Shown: positions 10,209 to 19,763, counted from the stretch's first letter. The stretch is DNA of 34,797 nt from Alistipes sp. (GCA_017624955.1 JAGAMA010000009.1:1-34797), one strand, 5' to 3'. Translations and numbers: made by a program. The notes: generated by a model not told the origin, from the letters alone.

Positions 10209-10281
10209 AGCCGATGGAGGGACTCGAACCCACGGCCGCCTGATTACAAATCAAGTGCTCTGCCAACTGAGCTACATCGGC
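10209..10281 (-). tRNA. tRNA-Thr (anticodon TGT)
   Basis: Acceptor GCCGATG pairs with CATCGGC. The D arm is AGCTCAGTTGGCAGAGC, the anticodon loop TTTGTAA gives TGT, and the T loop is TTCGAGT. The discriminator is T; the following bases are CAA, so CCA is not encoded. This is the first gene after the operon promoters. Confidence 0.96.
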
Positions 10282-10302
10282 AATTTTAACCGTTTCGGAT
10301 TG

Positions 10303-10333
10303 CAAAAGTATACATAAAAAATTTATTGGCAAA
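10303..10333 (-). promoter_or_regulatory. Proximal promoter of the tRNA-tuf-rpo super-operon
   Basis: On the minus strand TTTG (10330-10333) is followed after 19 bases by TACTTTTG (10303-10310), matching the Bacteroidetes consensus TTTG-N19-TAnnTTTG. The predicted start is near 10296, about 15 bases before the tRNA-Thr 5' end. Confidence 0.75.
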
Positions 10334-10427
10334 ATTTTTCGCCATAAATTTTTCATTTTTCTTCATGCTTCAAAGAGCCCTGATTTCTCACCCGTCCCCT
10401 GCTTGAGTTTAGGCGGGAAATCGGGTG

Positions 10428-10458
10428 CAAATATACGATAGTTTTTGCAATAAACAAA
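10428..10458 (-). promoter_or_regulatory. Distal promoter of the tRNA-tuf-rpo super-operon
   Basis: A second match: TTTG (10455-10458), 19 bases, then TATATTTG (10428-10435). The predicted start near 10421 gives a leader of about 140 bases before tRNA-Thr. The first part of the leader can form an interrupted hairpin with arms at 10382-10387 (GATTTC) and 10417-10422 (GAAATC) plus CCG/CGG pairs. Confidence 0.7.
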
Positions 10459-10488
10459 ACCTTGGGATTCTTTTTCGCATCGAAATGC

Positions 10489-10524
10489 AAAAAAATTGCG
10501 AGGGCCCCATTTCGGAGCCCTCGC
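10489..10524 (-). terminator. Terminator of the SusC/SusD operon
   Basis: GCGAGGGC (10498-10505) pairs with GCCCTCGC (10517-10524). On the minus strand the hairpin is followed by AATTTTTTT. It lies 26 bases after the SusD stop, a strong intrinsic terminator separating this operon from the tRNA promoters. Confidence 0.9.
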
Positions 10525-10549
10525 GTTGGTTTTGTGTAGTGATTAACTA

Positions 10550-12604
10550 CTACTGCTGCGGCAGACCGTAACCGTTGGTCACCTTACCCTTCGACTGGGC
10601 CAGGGTCTCAAACGGAATCGGCATGAGGTAGCGAGGAACGTCGGTCTTAGCCTTAATACCGCTCATCGTGCTACCAATATACGACTGCTCGTTGTTAGCG
10701 TAGGTAATACCGTATTCAACCTTGGTGTAACCATCAGCCTCCAGAGCCTTAGCCTCAGCCGAATCCGGCTGGATAGCCTTAAACAGACCCTCGATAGCGA
10801 GGTTGTGCTCCGTACCCGATACCGATACACCCAGCGTTGCGTAGTCATAGGTACCACGCCATGCAGGCCACATCACGGGATCGCCCTCCGTACCATTGTA
10901 AACGAGCGTTGCACCGGCAACCTTCTTCGTCCAAATGTATGCGGGGAACTGGTTACCGTTCTCAAACTCGTAGTAACCCTTCTCGCGAACATCCTTGCAG
11001 ATATCCTTGATGATGTTCTGAGCATCGATAGCAAGCTCCGAGATGTAACCACCACGGATCTGGAACCACGTCAGACGGCTCTCACCGAAGAGCTCGAGAC
11101 GAGCCTCGTTCATGATAGCCTCCTTCAGTGCATCACCCGTCAGACCCTTCAGGTCATGATTCGAGTCACCGAAAGCACGACGACGGATGTCGTTTACAAG
11201 CGACAGCGCCTCGCCGTCCTTACCCAGACCGGCCTTAGCCTCAGCCAGCATCAGGTAAACCTCACCCATACGCATAACGGGATAGTTGATACCTGCGCAA
11301 CGCTGCTTCGTTACGAACGGATTCGACATATACTCGAACGACCACTTGTTCAAGCACATACCACCCTTCGAACCCTTGTTACCGGGATTCCAGCTGGTAA
11401 CGATCTCGTTACCCTTACCGTCCATACCGGTTACAACAGCCGATACATCACGACGCGGGTCATCGTTCGAGAACACACCCCAATAAGCGGCAGGAGCCAT
11501 ACGAACAGCCGAGAAGAGCTTACAGGGAGCACCGTTCGAACCACCACCGTCCGAACCACGGCCGAAGGCGTAGAGGTACTCACCATTAGCCGTCATACCA
11601 TTGGGCAGTGCGCCCTGCGGGCAAGCGATCTCGAAGAGCGTCTCGGGGCTCACCTGCAGATCAAGCGAGTACTGGAAGTGACGCTGATAGGGGTTATTTA
11701 CATAACCACGCTCATCGGTCGTGATCAGCTTGGCAGCACCGGCAGCCTCACCCATAGCCTTCGTGAAGTAGGTCTCGGCGATAGCCAGGTACTCCTTGTA
11801 GTTGGTCGGACGAGCATAGATGCACTTAGCGGCGGTGTTCTCAGCCTTCTTCTCGAAGCTCATCTCACCATACAGACCCTCAACATCGGTGCGGAGCGTC
11901 TGATAACCGGCAGCGTGCAGCGCGATCTGACCGATCAGGGCGTTTACGAAGGTACGCGATACGCGCTCGCCATCGATACCACCCTCGCCGATCTTATACA
12001 TACCGCCCTCTACCTCCTTCAGCTTAGCGATCAGGGCATCGTAGATAGCGAAACGCGACGAAAGCTCATACTCGGTAACCGACTTGTTCTCATAACCGAA
12101 GGGAACATCACCGAAGTGGAGCGTCAGACGGAAATAGGTGTTAGCCCACAGACCGACAGCCTCACCATAAAGGTGCGTCCAATCGTTTACCTGACCTGCC
12201 TCAACAGCAGCCTGATACTCCGGCTTGGCGGCGATAATGCTGGCGAACTTATCCGTGTAGCTGATAACGCTGTACGAACCGTTGAAACCACCCTGCATAT
12301 CGTTGATGTTGGGAACCGACAGCTCCGACATCATCAGCGCATACTTCGTGTTGGGACCCGGACCCTCGCAATAGTACTCCATATCCGAGCGCAAGGGATC
12401 GTTCCAGTCGTAGAGCGAGAACATGGCACCGCCCTGACGATAGGTTGCATAGGCCTTCGACATAATCTTGAGGGCCTCCGACGGACTCGACGTAGCAAAC
12501 GTGTCGTCCATATTCGACGGCGAGGTCGTGTCCAGGTAGTCCTCGCACGAAACGAGCGACACGCAGGCAGCCGTCAGGAAAAATATCTTCAGAAACTTTT
12601 TCAT
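10550..12604 (-). CDS. SusD/RagB-like outer-membrane nutrient-binding lipoprotein
   Basis: This 684-residue lipoprotein is of the SusD/RagB family, which caps the SusC channel at the cell surface and binds the substrate. The signal peptide MKKFLKIFFLTAACVSLVSC ends in a lipobox with Cys20, and the next residues EDYLDTTSPSN match the usual SusD start. The C-terminal part has PVMRMGEVYLMLAEAKAGLG, LVNDIRRRAFG and MNEARLELFGESRLTWFQIRGG, the family signature, ending in PRYLMPIPFETLAQ. It is somewhat long for SusD (often 500-650). It starts 20 bp after the SusC gene. The substrate cannot be deduced because no glycosidase, protease or regulator adjoins the pair. Confidence 0.95.
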   Translation of the reverse strand: MKKFLKIFFLTAACVSLVSCEDYLDTTSPSNMDDTFATSSPSEALKIMSKAYATYRQGGAMFSLYDWNDPLRSDMEYYCEGPGPNTKYALMMSELSVPNINDMQGGFNGSYSVISYTDKFASIIAAKPEYQAAVEAGQVNDWTHLYGEAVGLWANTYFRLTLHFGDVPFGYENKSVTEYELSSRFAIYDALIAKLKEVEGGMYKIGEGGIDGERVSRTFVNALIGQIALHAAGYQTLRTDVEGLYGEMSFEKKAENTAAKCIYARPTNYKEYLAIAETYFTKAMGEAAGAAKLITTDERGYVNNPYQRHFQYSLDLQVSPETLFEIACPQGALPNGMTANGEYLYAFGRGSDGGGSNGAPCKLFSAVRMAPAAYWGVFSNDDPRRDVSAVVTGMDGKGNEIVTSWNPGNKGSKGGMCLNKWSFEYMSNPFVTKQRCAGINYPVMRMGEVYLMLAEAKAGLGKDGEALSLVNDIRRRAFGDSNHDLKGLTGDALKEAIMNEARLELFGESRLTWFQIRGGYISELAIDAQNIIKDICKDVREKGYYEFENGNQFPAYIWTKKVAGATLVYNGTEGDPVMWPAWRGTYDYATLGVSVSGTEHNLAIEGLFKAIQPDSAEAKALEADGYTKVEYGITYANNEQSYIGSTMSGIKAKTDVPRYLMPIPFETLAQSKGKVTNGYGLPQQ

Positions 12605-12624
12605 GGTTTATCAATTTTTAGGAA

Positions 12625-15600
12625 TTAGAACGACAGGTTAAGACCTACAACGAACGAGCGTGCGCGCGGATAAGCACCCCAATCCAGACCGATGGTCGGA
12701 TAAGCGGCACCACCCTGGCTCTTGTTGGTGTTCACCTCAGGATCCAGACCCGAATAACCGGTGATCGTAAATACATTGTAAACCGATGCGTAAACGCGGA
12801 GGTTCGAGATACCGGCCTTCTTCGTGATCTGCTTCGGCAGGGTGTAACCCAGCGTCAGCGTGTTCAGACGCAGGAACGAGCCATCCTCGATACCATAGGT
12901 CGAAACGATACCGTTCTCCTGGTAACCGAAGGGCATCGTAGCACCCTTGTTCACCTCGGCCATCTTGGTCGGGTTGTCGAACAGCATCACGATGTTACCA
13001 TTCTCAACCGTGAAGGGCAGGAACGAATCGTTCAGGATAGCGAGCTTGTTCTCGAATACACCGGCCTCCTTACCACCGTGCATGGTAGCAAGCTTGTGGG
13101 CGTTGTAAACCTCGTTACCGATGCTCCAGTTGAAGTAAGCACCCAGGTCGAAGCCCTTCCACTGTGCGTTCAGGTTGAAACCACCGGTGCAGTCAGGCGT
13201 CATGTCACCGATAACCGTGATATCGTTATCGTCTACGATGCCGTCACCATTGAGGTCCTTATACTTACCCATACCGGGGAATGCGGTCTGACCGGCAGGA
13301 CGCATCTCCGACAGCGAGGTCGGGTTGAGCTGAGCGTACATCGACTGCGAATCGGCAATACCATCCTTCAGCGTGTAAACGCCGTTAGCATAGGTAAAGT
13401 CATCTACCGTGTAGATACCGTCGAATACCCAACCGCGAACCAGACCTACCGGCTGATCAACCTGCAGGATGTAGTCGTTCGAGGGGAACGTTGCCGACGA
13501 ACACCAGTTGGTGTTGTAGAGACCCGTTACGCTATCAGCCAGCTCATCCACGTTACCCTTGTTGAAGTTCACGTTTACACCGGCCGTCAGGCGGAAGTCC
13601 TTCTTATCAACCAGCACACCGTTCAGCGAAATCTCGACACCCTTGTTCGAGGTCTGACCTACGTTGTCATAGGTAGCCGTGAAACCGGTGATACCCGGGA
13701 TCGAGGTCTGCATCAGCAGGTCCTTCGTCGTGTTCCAGTAAACATCCACGGTACCGCTCAAGCGGTTGTTCCAGAAGCCAAAGTCGATACCGAGGTTACG
13801 CGTGATGGTCGTCTCCCACTTCAAGTCGGGGTTCACCATCTGCGAAGCCGAATACTTATAAGCGGGGATGATGCTCTCACCGCTCATATACATATTGCGG
13901 TGGTCGTTCTCGGCAGCCCAATTCTGCGACCAGAGGTTCGACGAGATACCGTCGTTACCTACCTGACCATACGACAGACGGAGCTTCAGGTTATCGAGCC
14001 ACTCTGCATCTTTCAACCACGACTCCTCCGACATACGCCATGCGAAGGCGGCTGCGGGGAAGTAACCCCAACGATTCGACGGAGCGAACTTCGACGAACC
14101 ATCGGCACGGAACGTGACGGTGAAGAGGTAGCGATCCATCAACGTGTAGTTGATACGGCCGAAGTACGACATAATGCGCTCGGGCATCGACTTGCTCGAC
14201 GAGGTCGAGGTCGAACCCTTGTCAGCATCAAACTGGTTGATCATGGCAAAAGCATTCTCCTTCGTAAAGTTAGCGGGGAAATACGATGCCGTAATACCCA
14301 TGCTCGAGCCACCCGAGTTCGTCACCTCCTGACCGGCCAGGATGTTGAACGAGTGGTTCTCACCCAGGTCAAACATATAGCTCAGCGTATTCGACCAACG
14401 CATGTTCCAAGCATCCGACTTCGAAAGCTCGGCCGAACCGGCATAGAGCTTCTCGCCCGTGTTGGCATCGATGTAGTCGTTCGTCAAGGCACCACGCCAG
14501 GTCTGGTTCTGATTCCACTGACGACGGAGCATGAAGTTCGTGTTGAAGTTCAGGCCCTCGATGATCGTCCAGTTCAGGGTAGCAGCAGCACGGAGGCTCT
14601 GACGCTCCTGCAGCGGCTCAAAGTCGCTGATACGGGCAGCGGGGCTGTACTGATCCCACTGCGTCTGCTTACCGTACATCTCGACGTTACCCTCCTTCAG
14701 AGCACCCAGGTCACCACGGATATCCTCCGTAGCGATCGGACGGAAACGATAAGCATAGGTCAGGATCGAACCGGCACCGTTCGTGGTACCCTCGTTACCC
14801 ATGCGCTCGATCTGCGTGTAACGCGTATCCAGACCGAAGGTCACGTTCTTGGCAAGCTGCTGGTTGATCTTCAGCGAAACCGAAGCACGCTTCGAGTACG
14901 AGTTGTGCTTCATACCCTGCTCGTCCATGTAGTTGGCAGCGAAGTAGATCTTCGTCTTGTCCGTACCACCCGAGATCGAGAAGTCATGGTTGTGCGAGAA
15001 CGACTCGTTGTAAACATCCTTCTGCATGTCGTACTTCTTCACGTTCTTGTAAGCCTCGAGGCCACCGTTCTGCGGCGTAGCGAAGCGACCAATACCGTAA
15101 AGTTTCTCCAGCGGCTCAGCATAAGCGTCACCGAAGAGCTGCGAACGACCCCACGAGTAAACCAGGTAATCATACGGATCGAGAGCGTCCATATAACCGG
15201 TCGGCTCGTTGAACTTGGCATAGCCGTTGTAGTTCACCTGTACGCGACCCTCCTTGGCACCCTTGGTCGTGATGAGGATTACACCGTTAGCACCACGGGC
15301 ACCATAGATAGCCGTCGACGAAGCATCCTTCAGCACGTCGATCGACTGAATCTGATCGGCCGGGATGTCGCTCATCGTACCCGGGATACCGTCCACGAGG
15401 ATCAGCGGCTCGTTCGACTGCGAAATCGAACCACCACCACGCACGCGAATCGAGATCTCGGCATCGGGACGACCGTCCTGTGCAGTTACATGCACACCGG
15501 GGAGCTTACCCTGCAGAGCCTGGGCTACGTTACCAACGGGAGCAGCCACGATATCCTTGGCCGAAACCGAAGCAACCGAACCGGTCAGGTCCTTACGACG

Positions 15601-15945
15601 AACGGTCTGATAACCAATAACCACGACATCCTCCAACGTCGTAGCATCCTCCTCCAGACGAACGAGGATCTGGGTGCGACCATTTACCGGAATGTTCTGG
15701 GTCTTCATACCGATGTACGATACGACCAGCACATTCTTTTTAGCATCAGGTACGTTCAGGGTGAACTGACCGTTCACATCCGTACTCGTACCAAGCGAAG
15801 TACCTTCAACCACAACAGCGGCACCGATAACCGGCTCACCATTGGGATCCGTAACTCCACCCTTTACAGTCTGAGCCTCAGCAGCAAAGGCAAGGCCCAA
15901 GCCCAACACGAAGGTCAGGACAAACTTTAGCGTAAAGTTTTTCAT
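12625..15945 (-). CDS. SusC/RagA-like TonB-dependent outer-membrane transporter
   Basis: This 1106-residue outer-membrane receptor is the SusC partner of the SusD protein downstream, a TonB-driven importer of oligosaccharides or peptides. A signal peptide ending FAAEAQ is followed by a carboxypeptidase-regulatory-like domain (about residues 26-110, GVTDPNGEPVIGAAVVVEGT). Then come the TonB-box region (LEDVVVIGYQTVRRKDLTG) and the plug with GSISQSNEPLILVDGIPG and STAIYGARGANGVILITTKG, the SusC signature. The beta-barrel ends in the aromatic-terminated strand FVVGLNLSF. A good promoter and a small inverted repeat lie upstream. No sigma/anti-sigma pair or other regulator is adjacent. Confidence 0.96.
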   Translation of the reverse strand: MKNFTLKFVLTFVLGLGLAFAAEAQTVKGGVTDPNGEPVIGAAVVVEGTSLGTSTDVNGQFTLNVPDAKKNVLVVSYIGMKTQNIPVNGRTQILVRLEEDATTLEDVVVIGYQTVRRKDLTGSVASVSAKDIVAAPVGNVAQALQGKLPGVHVTAQDGRPDAEISIRVRGGGSISQSNEPLILVDGIPGTMSDIPADQIQSIDVLKDASSTAIYGARGANGVILITTKGAKEGRVQVNYNGYAKFNEPTGYMDALDPYDYLVYSWGRSQLFGDAYAEPLEKLYGIGRFATPQNGGLEAYKNVKKYDMQKDVYNESFSHNHDFSISGGTDKTKIYFAANYMDEQGMKHNSYSKRASVSLKINQQLAKNVTFGLDTRYTQIERMGNEGTTNGAGSILTYAYRFRPIATEDIRGDLGALKEGNVEMYGKQTQWDQYSPAARISDFEPLQERQSLRAAATLNWTIIEGLNFNTNFMLRRQWNQNQTWRGALTNDYIDANTGEKLYAGSAELSKSDAWNMRWSNTLSYMFDLGENHSFNILAGQEVTNSGGSSMGITASYFPANFTKENAFAMINQFDADKGSTSTSSSKSMPERIMSYFGRINYTLMDRYLFTVTFRADGSSKFAPSNRWGYFPAAAFAWRMSEESWLKDAEWLDNLKLRLSYGQVGNDGISSNLWSQNWAAENDHRNMYMSGESIIPAYKYSASQMVNPDLKWETTITRNLGIDFGFWNNRLSGTVDVYWNTTKDLLMQTSIPGITGFTATYDNVGQTSNKGVEISLNGVLVDKKDFRLTAGVNVNFNKGNVDELADSVTGLYNTNWCSSATFPSNDYILQVDQPVGLVRGWVFDGIYTVDDFTYANGVYTLKDGIADSQSMYAQLNPTSLSEMRPAGQTAFPGMGKYKDLNGDGIVDDNDITVIGDMTPDCTGGFNLNAQWKGFDLGAYFNWSIGNEVYNAHKLATMHGGKEAGVFENKLAILNDSFLPFTVENGNIVMLFDNPTKMAEVNKGATMPFGYQENGIVSTYGIEDGSFLRLNTLTLGYTLPKQITKKAGISNLRVYASVYNVFTITGYSGLDPEVNTNKSQGGAAYPTIGLDWGAYPRARSFVVGLNLSF

Positions 15946-15992
15946 TGTAAAAAATTTTAGTTAATAGTGGTTGTTTGCTTACAACTTATAAG

Positions 15993-16006
15993 GTGCACGA
16001 GTGCAC
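15993..16006. promoter_or_regulatory. GTGCAC double palindrome in the SusC leader
   Basis: GTGCAC-GA-GTGCAC lies just downstream of the predicted SusC transcription start (about 16010). Each half is itself a palindrome and the whole is symmetrical. It could be an operator or a leader hairpin. Confidence 0.45.
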
Positions 16007-16016
16007 AATAATTAAA

Positions 16017-16047
16017 CAAAATTAGTCATTTTTTTACATTCAGCAAA
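16017..16047 (-). promoter_or_regulatory. Promoter of the SusC/SusD operon
   Basis: TTTG (16044-16047), a 19-base spacer and TAATTTTG (16017-16024) match the Bacteroidetes promoter consensus on the minus strand. The predicted start near 16010 leaves a leader of about 65 bases before the SusC ATG. Confidence 0.75.
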
Positions 16048-16073
16048 CTTTTCTCCTAATTTTTTATTTTTCG

Positions 16074-16082
16074 CCCCCCCCC
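16074..16082. repeat. C9 homopolymer upstream of the SusC promoter
   Basis: Nine consecutive C (plus strand) start 27 bases upstream of the SusC -33 element. Long homopolymers near a promoter can vary in length by slipped-strand replication; an effect on SusC expression is only a possibility. Confidence 0.9.
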
Positions 16083-16218
16083 AAAAGCCAAGCATGCGAA
16101 CATTATATATATAATAGGTATCGACGGAATCGCCTCACAACTCTTCGCAGGCAGTTACCCTGAGGTTACCGCGCACCATCCCACACACGCGCCGATCGCC
16201 CACTTCACTTTTACAATG

Positions 16219-16261
16219 AAAAAGAGAAGAGCGCGGCAGGAATAACCCTCCGCGCTCTTCT
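16219..16261 (-). terminator. Terminator after the coiled-coil lipoprotein gene
   Basis: A 12-pair stem (arms 16225-16236 and 16250-16261) is followed on the minus strand by CTTTTTC. It lies about 30 bases after the stop of the lipoprotein gene. Confidence 0.85.
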
Positions 16262-16288
16262 GCACTTCGTCGTTTGGCTTTTCGGCCA

Positions 16289-17155
16289 CTATCGGTAACT
16301 TACGATCAACACCTTCGAAGCCTCCCAGAAGCGGACGGGATCGGTGATGACCAGCTTCAGAACCACCTTATTGTCGGCCTCGATGAGCTGATACGAGCCC
16401 TCGGGGTGCGAGGTCACGATCGTCACCTTCTTCTGGCGGATCGGCACCTCCAACAACTCGCGCGAATCGACCTTGAGAAAGAACTCCAGCGAATTCTCGG
16501 CAGCCGTGGTCAGCGTGCGCCCGATAAAGCCGCGCTTGTCGATGATCTGCGCCTCGCGCAGCTTCTTCTCCTGCCCCACGATGTAATAGACCGAGTGCAG
16601 CTGCTCATCGAGGACCGTATTATTCTGCGAGAGCGAATCAACCTCCTGCTTGCGCTCGATCTTCTCCTCCTCGAGCTTCTGCTCCAGCTCCTCGACCTCG
16701 ACGCTCATCTCGGCTACGCGGGTGCGGAGCTGCGAGATCTCATTATTCTTCTCCTCGAGCTGCCCGTTGAGATCCGACACCAGGTGCTCCAGGCTCTTGA
16801 TGCGGACATTGGCCTTGCGCAGCTGTGCCACCGTGCGCTCCATACCCTCGATGCGCTCACGGTTCTGCTGCATCAGCTCGTCAATGGCGGCGATGTCACT
16901 GTTGATCTGGTCCAACGGACGGCGAATACCCTCGGGATCAACCGCCGTGATGATATTCTCACGCGCCTTGATGCGGGCCAGGTTATCGGTAATGGCGTTG
17001 ATATCGGCAAAGACCGTCTCAATGAGCGAGTCTTTCGTGCGCACGACCTGCGCCAACGAATCGCGCTGCGACTCCGTCTCGAGTGCCACCTGCTTCGACA
17101 CGCACGACGGGAAGGCCATTACGACCACCAACAAAAGATAGAAAAACTGTTTCAT
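16289..17155 (-). CDS. Coiled-coil lipoprotein, function unknown
   Basis: A 288-residue protein with no family I can name. The start is taken at the ATG at 17155 because it begins a clear lipoprotein signal (MKQFFYLLLVVVMAFPSC, lipobox Cys18). The frame stays open 23 codons farther upstream, but that part looks untranslated. From about residue 25 to 190 the sequence is charged and heptad-like (LEHLVSDLNGQLEEKNNE, VEELEQKLEEEKIERKQ), so a long coiled coil is expected. The last 100 residues look like a small beta-rich domain (VPIRQKKVTIVTSHPEGSYQLIE). It has its own terminator. A membrane-anchored periplasmic spacer or envelope organizer would fit, but that is inference. Confidence 0.85.
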   Translation of the reverse strand: MKQFFYLLLVVVMAFPSCVSKQVALETESQRDSLAQVVRTKDSLIETVFADINAITDNLARIKARENIITAVDPEGIRRPLDQINSDIAAIDELMQQNRERIEGMERTVAQLRKANVRIKSLEHLVSDLNGQLEEKNNEISQLRTRVAEMSVEVEELEQKLEEEKIERKQEVDSLSQNNTVLDEQLHSVYYIVGQEKKLREAQIIDKRGFIGRTLTTAAENSLEFFLKVDSRELLEVPIRQKKVTIVTSHPEGSYQLIEADNKVVLKLVITDPVRFWEASKVLIVSYR

Positions 17156-17222
17156 ATTCGTTTGAGTTACAATGTATGTACGAAGGTACAAAATAATTTC
17201 GGGATTGCGCATGAAAAAAGAC

Positions 17223-17252
17223 AAAAAAGTGGGCCACCGTTTGGCGACCCAC
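17223..17252 (-). terminator. Terminator after rpmE2
   Basis: A ten-pair hairpin with an AAAC loop (17229-17252, two wobble pairs) is followed on the minus strand by TTTTTTG. It starts about 20 bases after the L31 stop. Confidence 0.9.
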
Positions 17253-17271
17253 TCTTACGACTGACGAAAAA

Positions 17272-17541
17272 TTACTTCGCAGCGTTCTTCTTATCGTAGC
17301 GCTTTGCGTAGCGGCTCATAAACTTATCGACGCGACCGGCGGTATCTACGAGCTTCATCTTACCCGTATAGAACGGGTGCGACGTGTTCGAGATCTCCAT
17401 CTTATACACGGGATAGGTTTCGCCGTTCACCTCAATAGTCTCTTTCGTCGAAACGGCGGACCGACACAAAAACACATGGTCATTCGACATATCCTTGAAT
17501 GCCACTAAACGATAATTCTCCGGATGAATACCCTTTTTCAT
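17272..17541 (-). CDS. rpmE2: 50S ribosomal protein L31 type B
   Basis: This 89-residue protein is L31 of type B: MKKGIHPENYRLVAFKDMS at the start, then VFLCRSAVSTKETIEVNGETYPVYKMEISNTSHPFYTGK and a basic C-terminal tail (FMSRYAKRYDKK). Type A L31 binds zinc through four cysteines; this protein has one Cys, as expected of the zinc-free type B. It lies alone between its own promoter and terminator. Confidence 0.96.
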   Translation of the reverse strand: MKKGIHPENYRLVAFKDMSNDHVFLCRSAVSTKETIEVNGETYPVYKMEISNTSHPFYTGKMKLVDTAGRVDKFMSRYAKRYDKKNAAK

Positions 17542-17580
17542 GTGCGTTTTTGTTTTAATGTGTTATTTGCTTAAGCGCGA

Positions 17581-17612
17581 CAAAGGTAGAGAATGTTTTT
17601 GCGAAAAGCAAA
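17581..17612 (-). promoter_or_regulatory. Promoter of rpmE2
   Basis: TTTG (17609-17612), a 20-base spacer and TACCTTTG (17581-17588) on the minus strand. The predicted start is near 17574, giving a leader of about 33 bases. Confidence 0.7.
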
Positions 17613-17732
17613 AATTTCCAGGAAAAAAGTTGAAAAAGGCGATCAAAGGGGACTAAAGGGAGCTAAAGAAAACTATGCACAGCCTATACGACCCACCAAA
17701 TCGCAGATAGCCGACTACTTATCATGCGTCCT

Positions 17733-18050
17733 CTACCCTTTCTTCTCGAACTTCTTGGCTGAGAGATTTACATAAATCGCTACGGCGACGAGCAAGCCGA
17801 CGGGTACTCCGACGAGCATCGTCATAAAGAGCCCCCTGGTCGGCATCAGGGGTGCCAAGAGCATACAGGGAATGCCGCCATACATCCCGTTCGACACCAG
17901 GCGACCAATGCGATGAAGATCGATCCTCTCCCGCTTCTTGCGCGGCATGGTATTATAACCCGCCATCGTTTCGGGATGGCGACGCACAAAGAGCGCAATC
18001 AAGCCCCACACCAAAGCCGGAATCAACACACCCACAAACATTGCCAACAT
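17733..18050 (-). CDS. Small membrane protein, DUF3784-like
   Basis: A 105-residue protein with three predicted membrane segments: about residues 2-22 (LAMFVGVLIPALVWGLIALFV), 55-75 and 76-94. A basic cytoplasmic loop with RRHPETMAGYNTMPRKKRERIDLHR lies between the first and second. The AGYNTM-K motif after the first span resembles the DUF3784 family of Firmicutes and Bacteroidetes, whose function is unknown. A second gene of the same layout is at 34084-34353. Start at 18050 by first ATG; an in-frame ATG three codons later is also possible. Confidence 0.75.
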   Translation of the reverse strand: MLAMFVGVLIPALVWGLIALFVRRHPETMAGYNTMPRKKRERIDLHRIGRLVSNGMYGGIPCMLLAPLMPTRGLFMTMLVGVPVGLLVAVAIYVNLSAKKFEKKG

Positions 18051-18082
18051 ACCTTATAAAAAAGCCATTTTAGACATACAAG

Positions 18083-18110
18083 GAAGGTCGCCCACAATCG
18101 AGCGACCTTC
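18083..18110. repeat. Hairpin between the small membrane protein and the eno-side palindrome
   Basis: GAAGGTCGC (18083-18091) pairs perfectly with GCGACCTTC (18102-18110). Neither strand has a good T tract after it, so I do not call it a terminator. Confidence 0.6.
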
Positions 18111-18120
18111 TACTACCCTT

Positions 18121-18239
18121 GAAAACGGATAGCCGAGGCTGTTTTTAGGCTTGCGAAGTCTTTGAAACCGGAGCATACTGACGTATGTGAGGATTTCAAA
18201 GGCAAGCGTAACGACAAAACAGCCCGGGTTGTCGTTTTC
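18121..18239. repeat. Nested palindrome immediately downstream of eno
   Basis: A 119-base stretch pairs with itself in successive steps: 18121-18127 with 18233-18239 (7 bp), 18137-18145 with 18216-18224 (9 bp), 18149-18154 with 18202-18207 (6 bp), 18160-18167 with 18194-18201 (8 bp) and CATAC/GTATG at 18174-18178/18183-18187 around a TGAC loop. An alternative hairpin, 18210-18217 with 18229-18236, excludes the outer pairings. It starts 6 bases after the eno stop on the minus strand. It contains no open gene. It may be a structured RNA end or a repeat of a mobile family. Confidence 0.8.
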
Positions 18240-18244
18240 AAAAA

Positions 18245-19543
<1,299 letters not shown>

Positions 19544-19583
19544 TTAAATTATGGTTTTTAATGCGTTTTTTCAAAATTCGGGA

Positions 19584-19591
19584 CAAAGATA
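19584..19591 (-). promoter_or_regulatory. Probable eno promoter (-7 element)
   Basis: TATCTTTG on the minus strand matches TAnnTTTG. Twenty bases upstream is only TTTCG, a weak -33 element. The predicted start near 19577 gives a leader of about 45 bases. Confidence 0.55.
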
Positions 19592-19658
19592 CGATTTTTC
19601 AACGTAAAAACGAAAGATTAAAATTGAAATTTTAAGCCGTAAATTCAAAAGATTATGT

Positions 19659-19666
19659 TATATTTG
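19659..19666 (+). promoter_or_regulatory. Probable promoter of the SDR-uxuA unit (-7 element)
   Basis: TATATTTG on the plus strand matches TAnnTTTG in the divergent gap between eno and the SDR gene. No clear TTTG is found at the right distance upstream. The leader would be about 90 bases. Confidence 0.45.
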
Positions 19667-19763
19667 TAGAATAGAAATTTTGCACCCGACACACGAGCGG
19701 GGCTGTGCGGTACGTTTATCGCATACGAAAGCGAAATAACGACATTAAAACCTATAAAAACCT

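Noticed and set aside
10286-10366. A 26-codon minus-strand frame (MKKNEKFMAKNF...) between the two super-operon promoters
   Set aside because: It is AT-rich, overlaps the proximal promoter and ends at the tRNA-Thr leader. Phe codons are expected in such AT-rich DNA, and no terminator follows. Chance is the simplest explanation.
18083-18110. Perfect hairpin as terminator of eno or of the small membrane gene
   Set aside because: No T tract follows on either strand and the distance from the eno stop is large.
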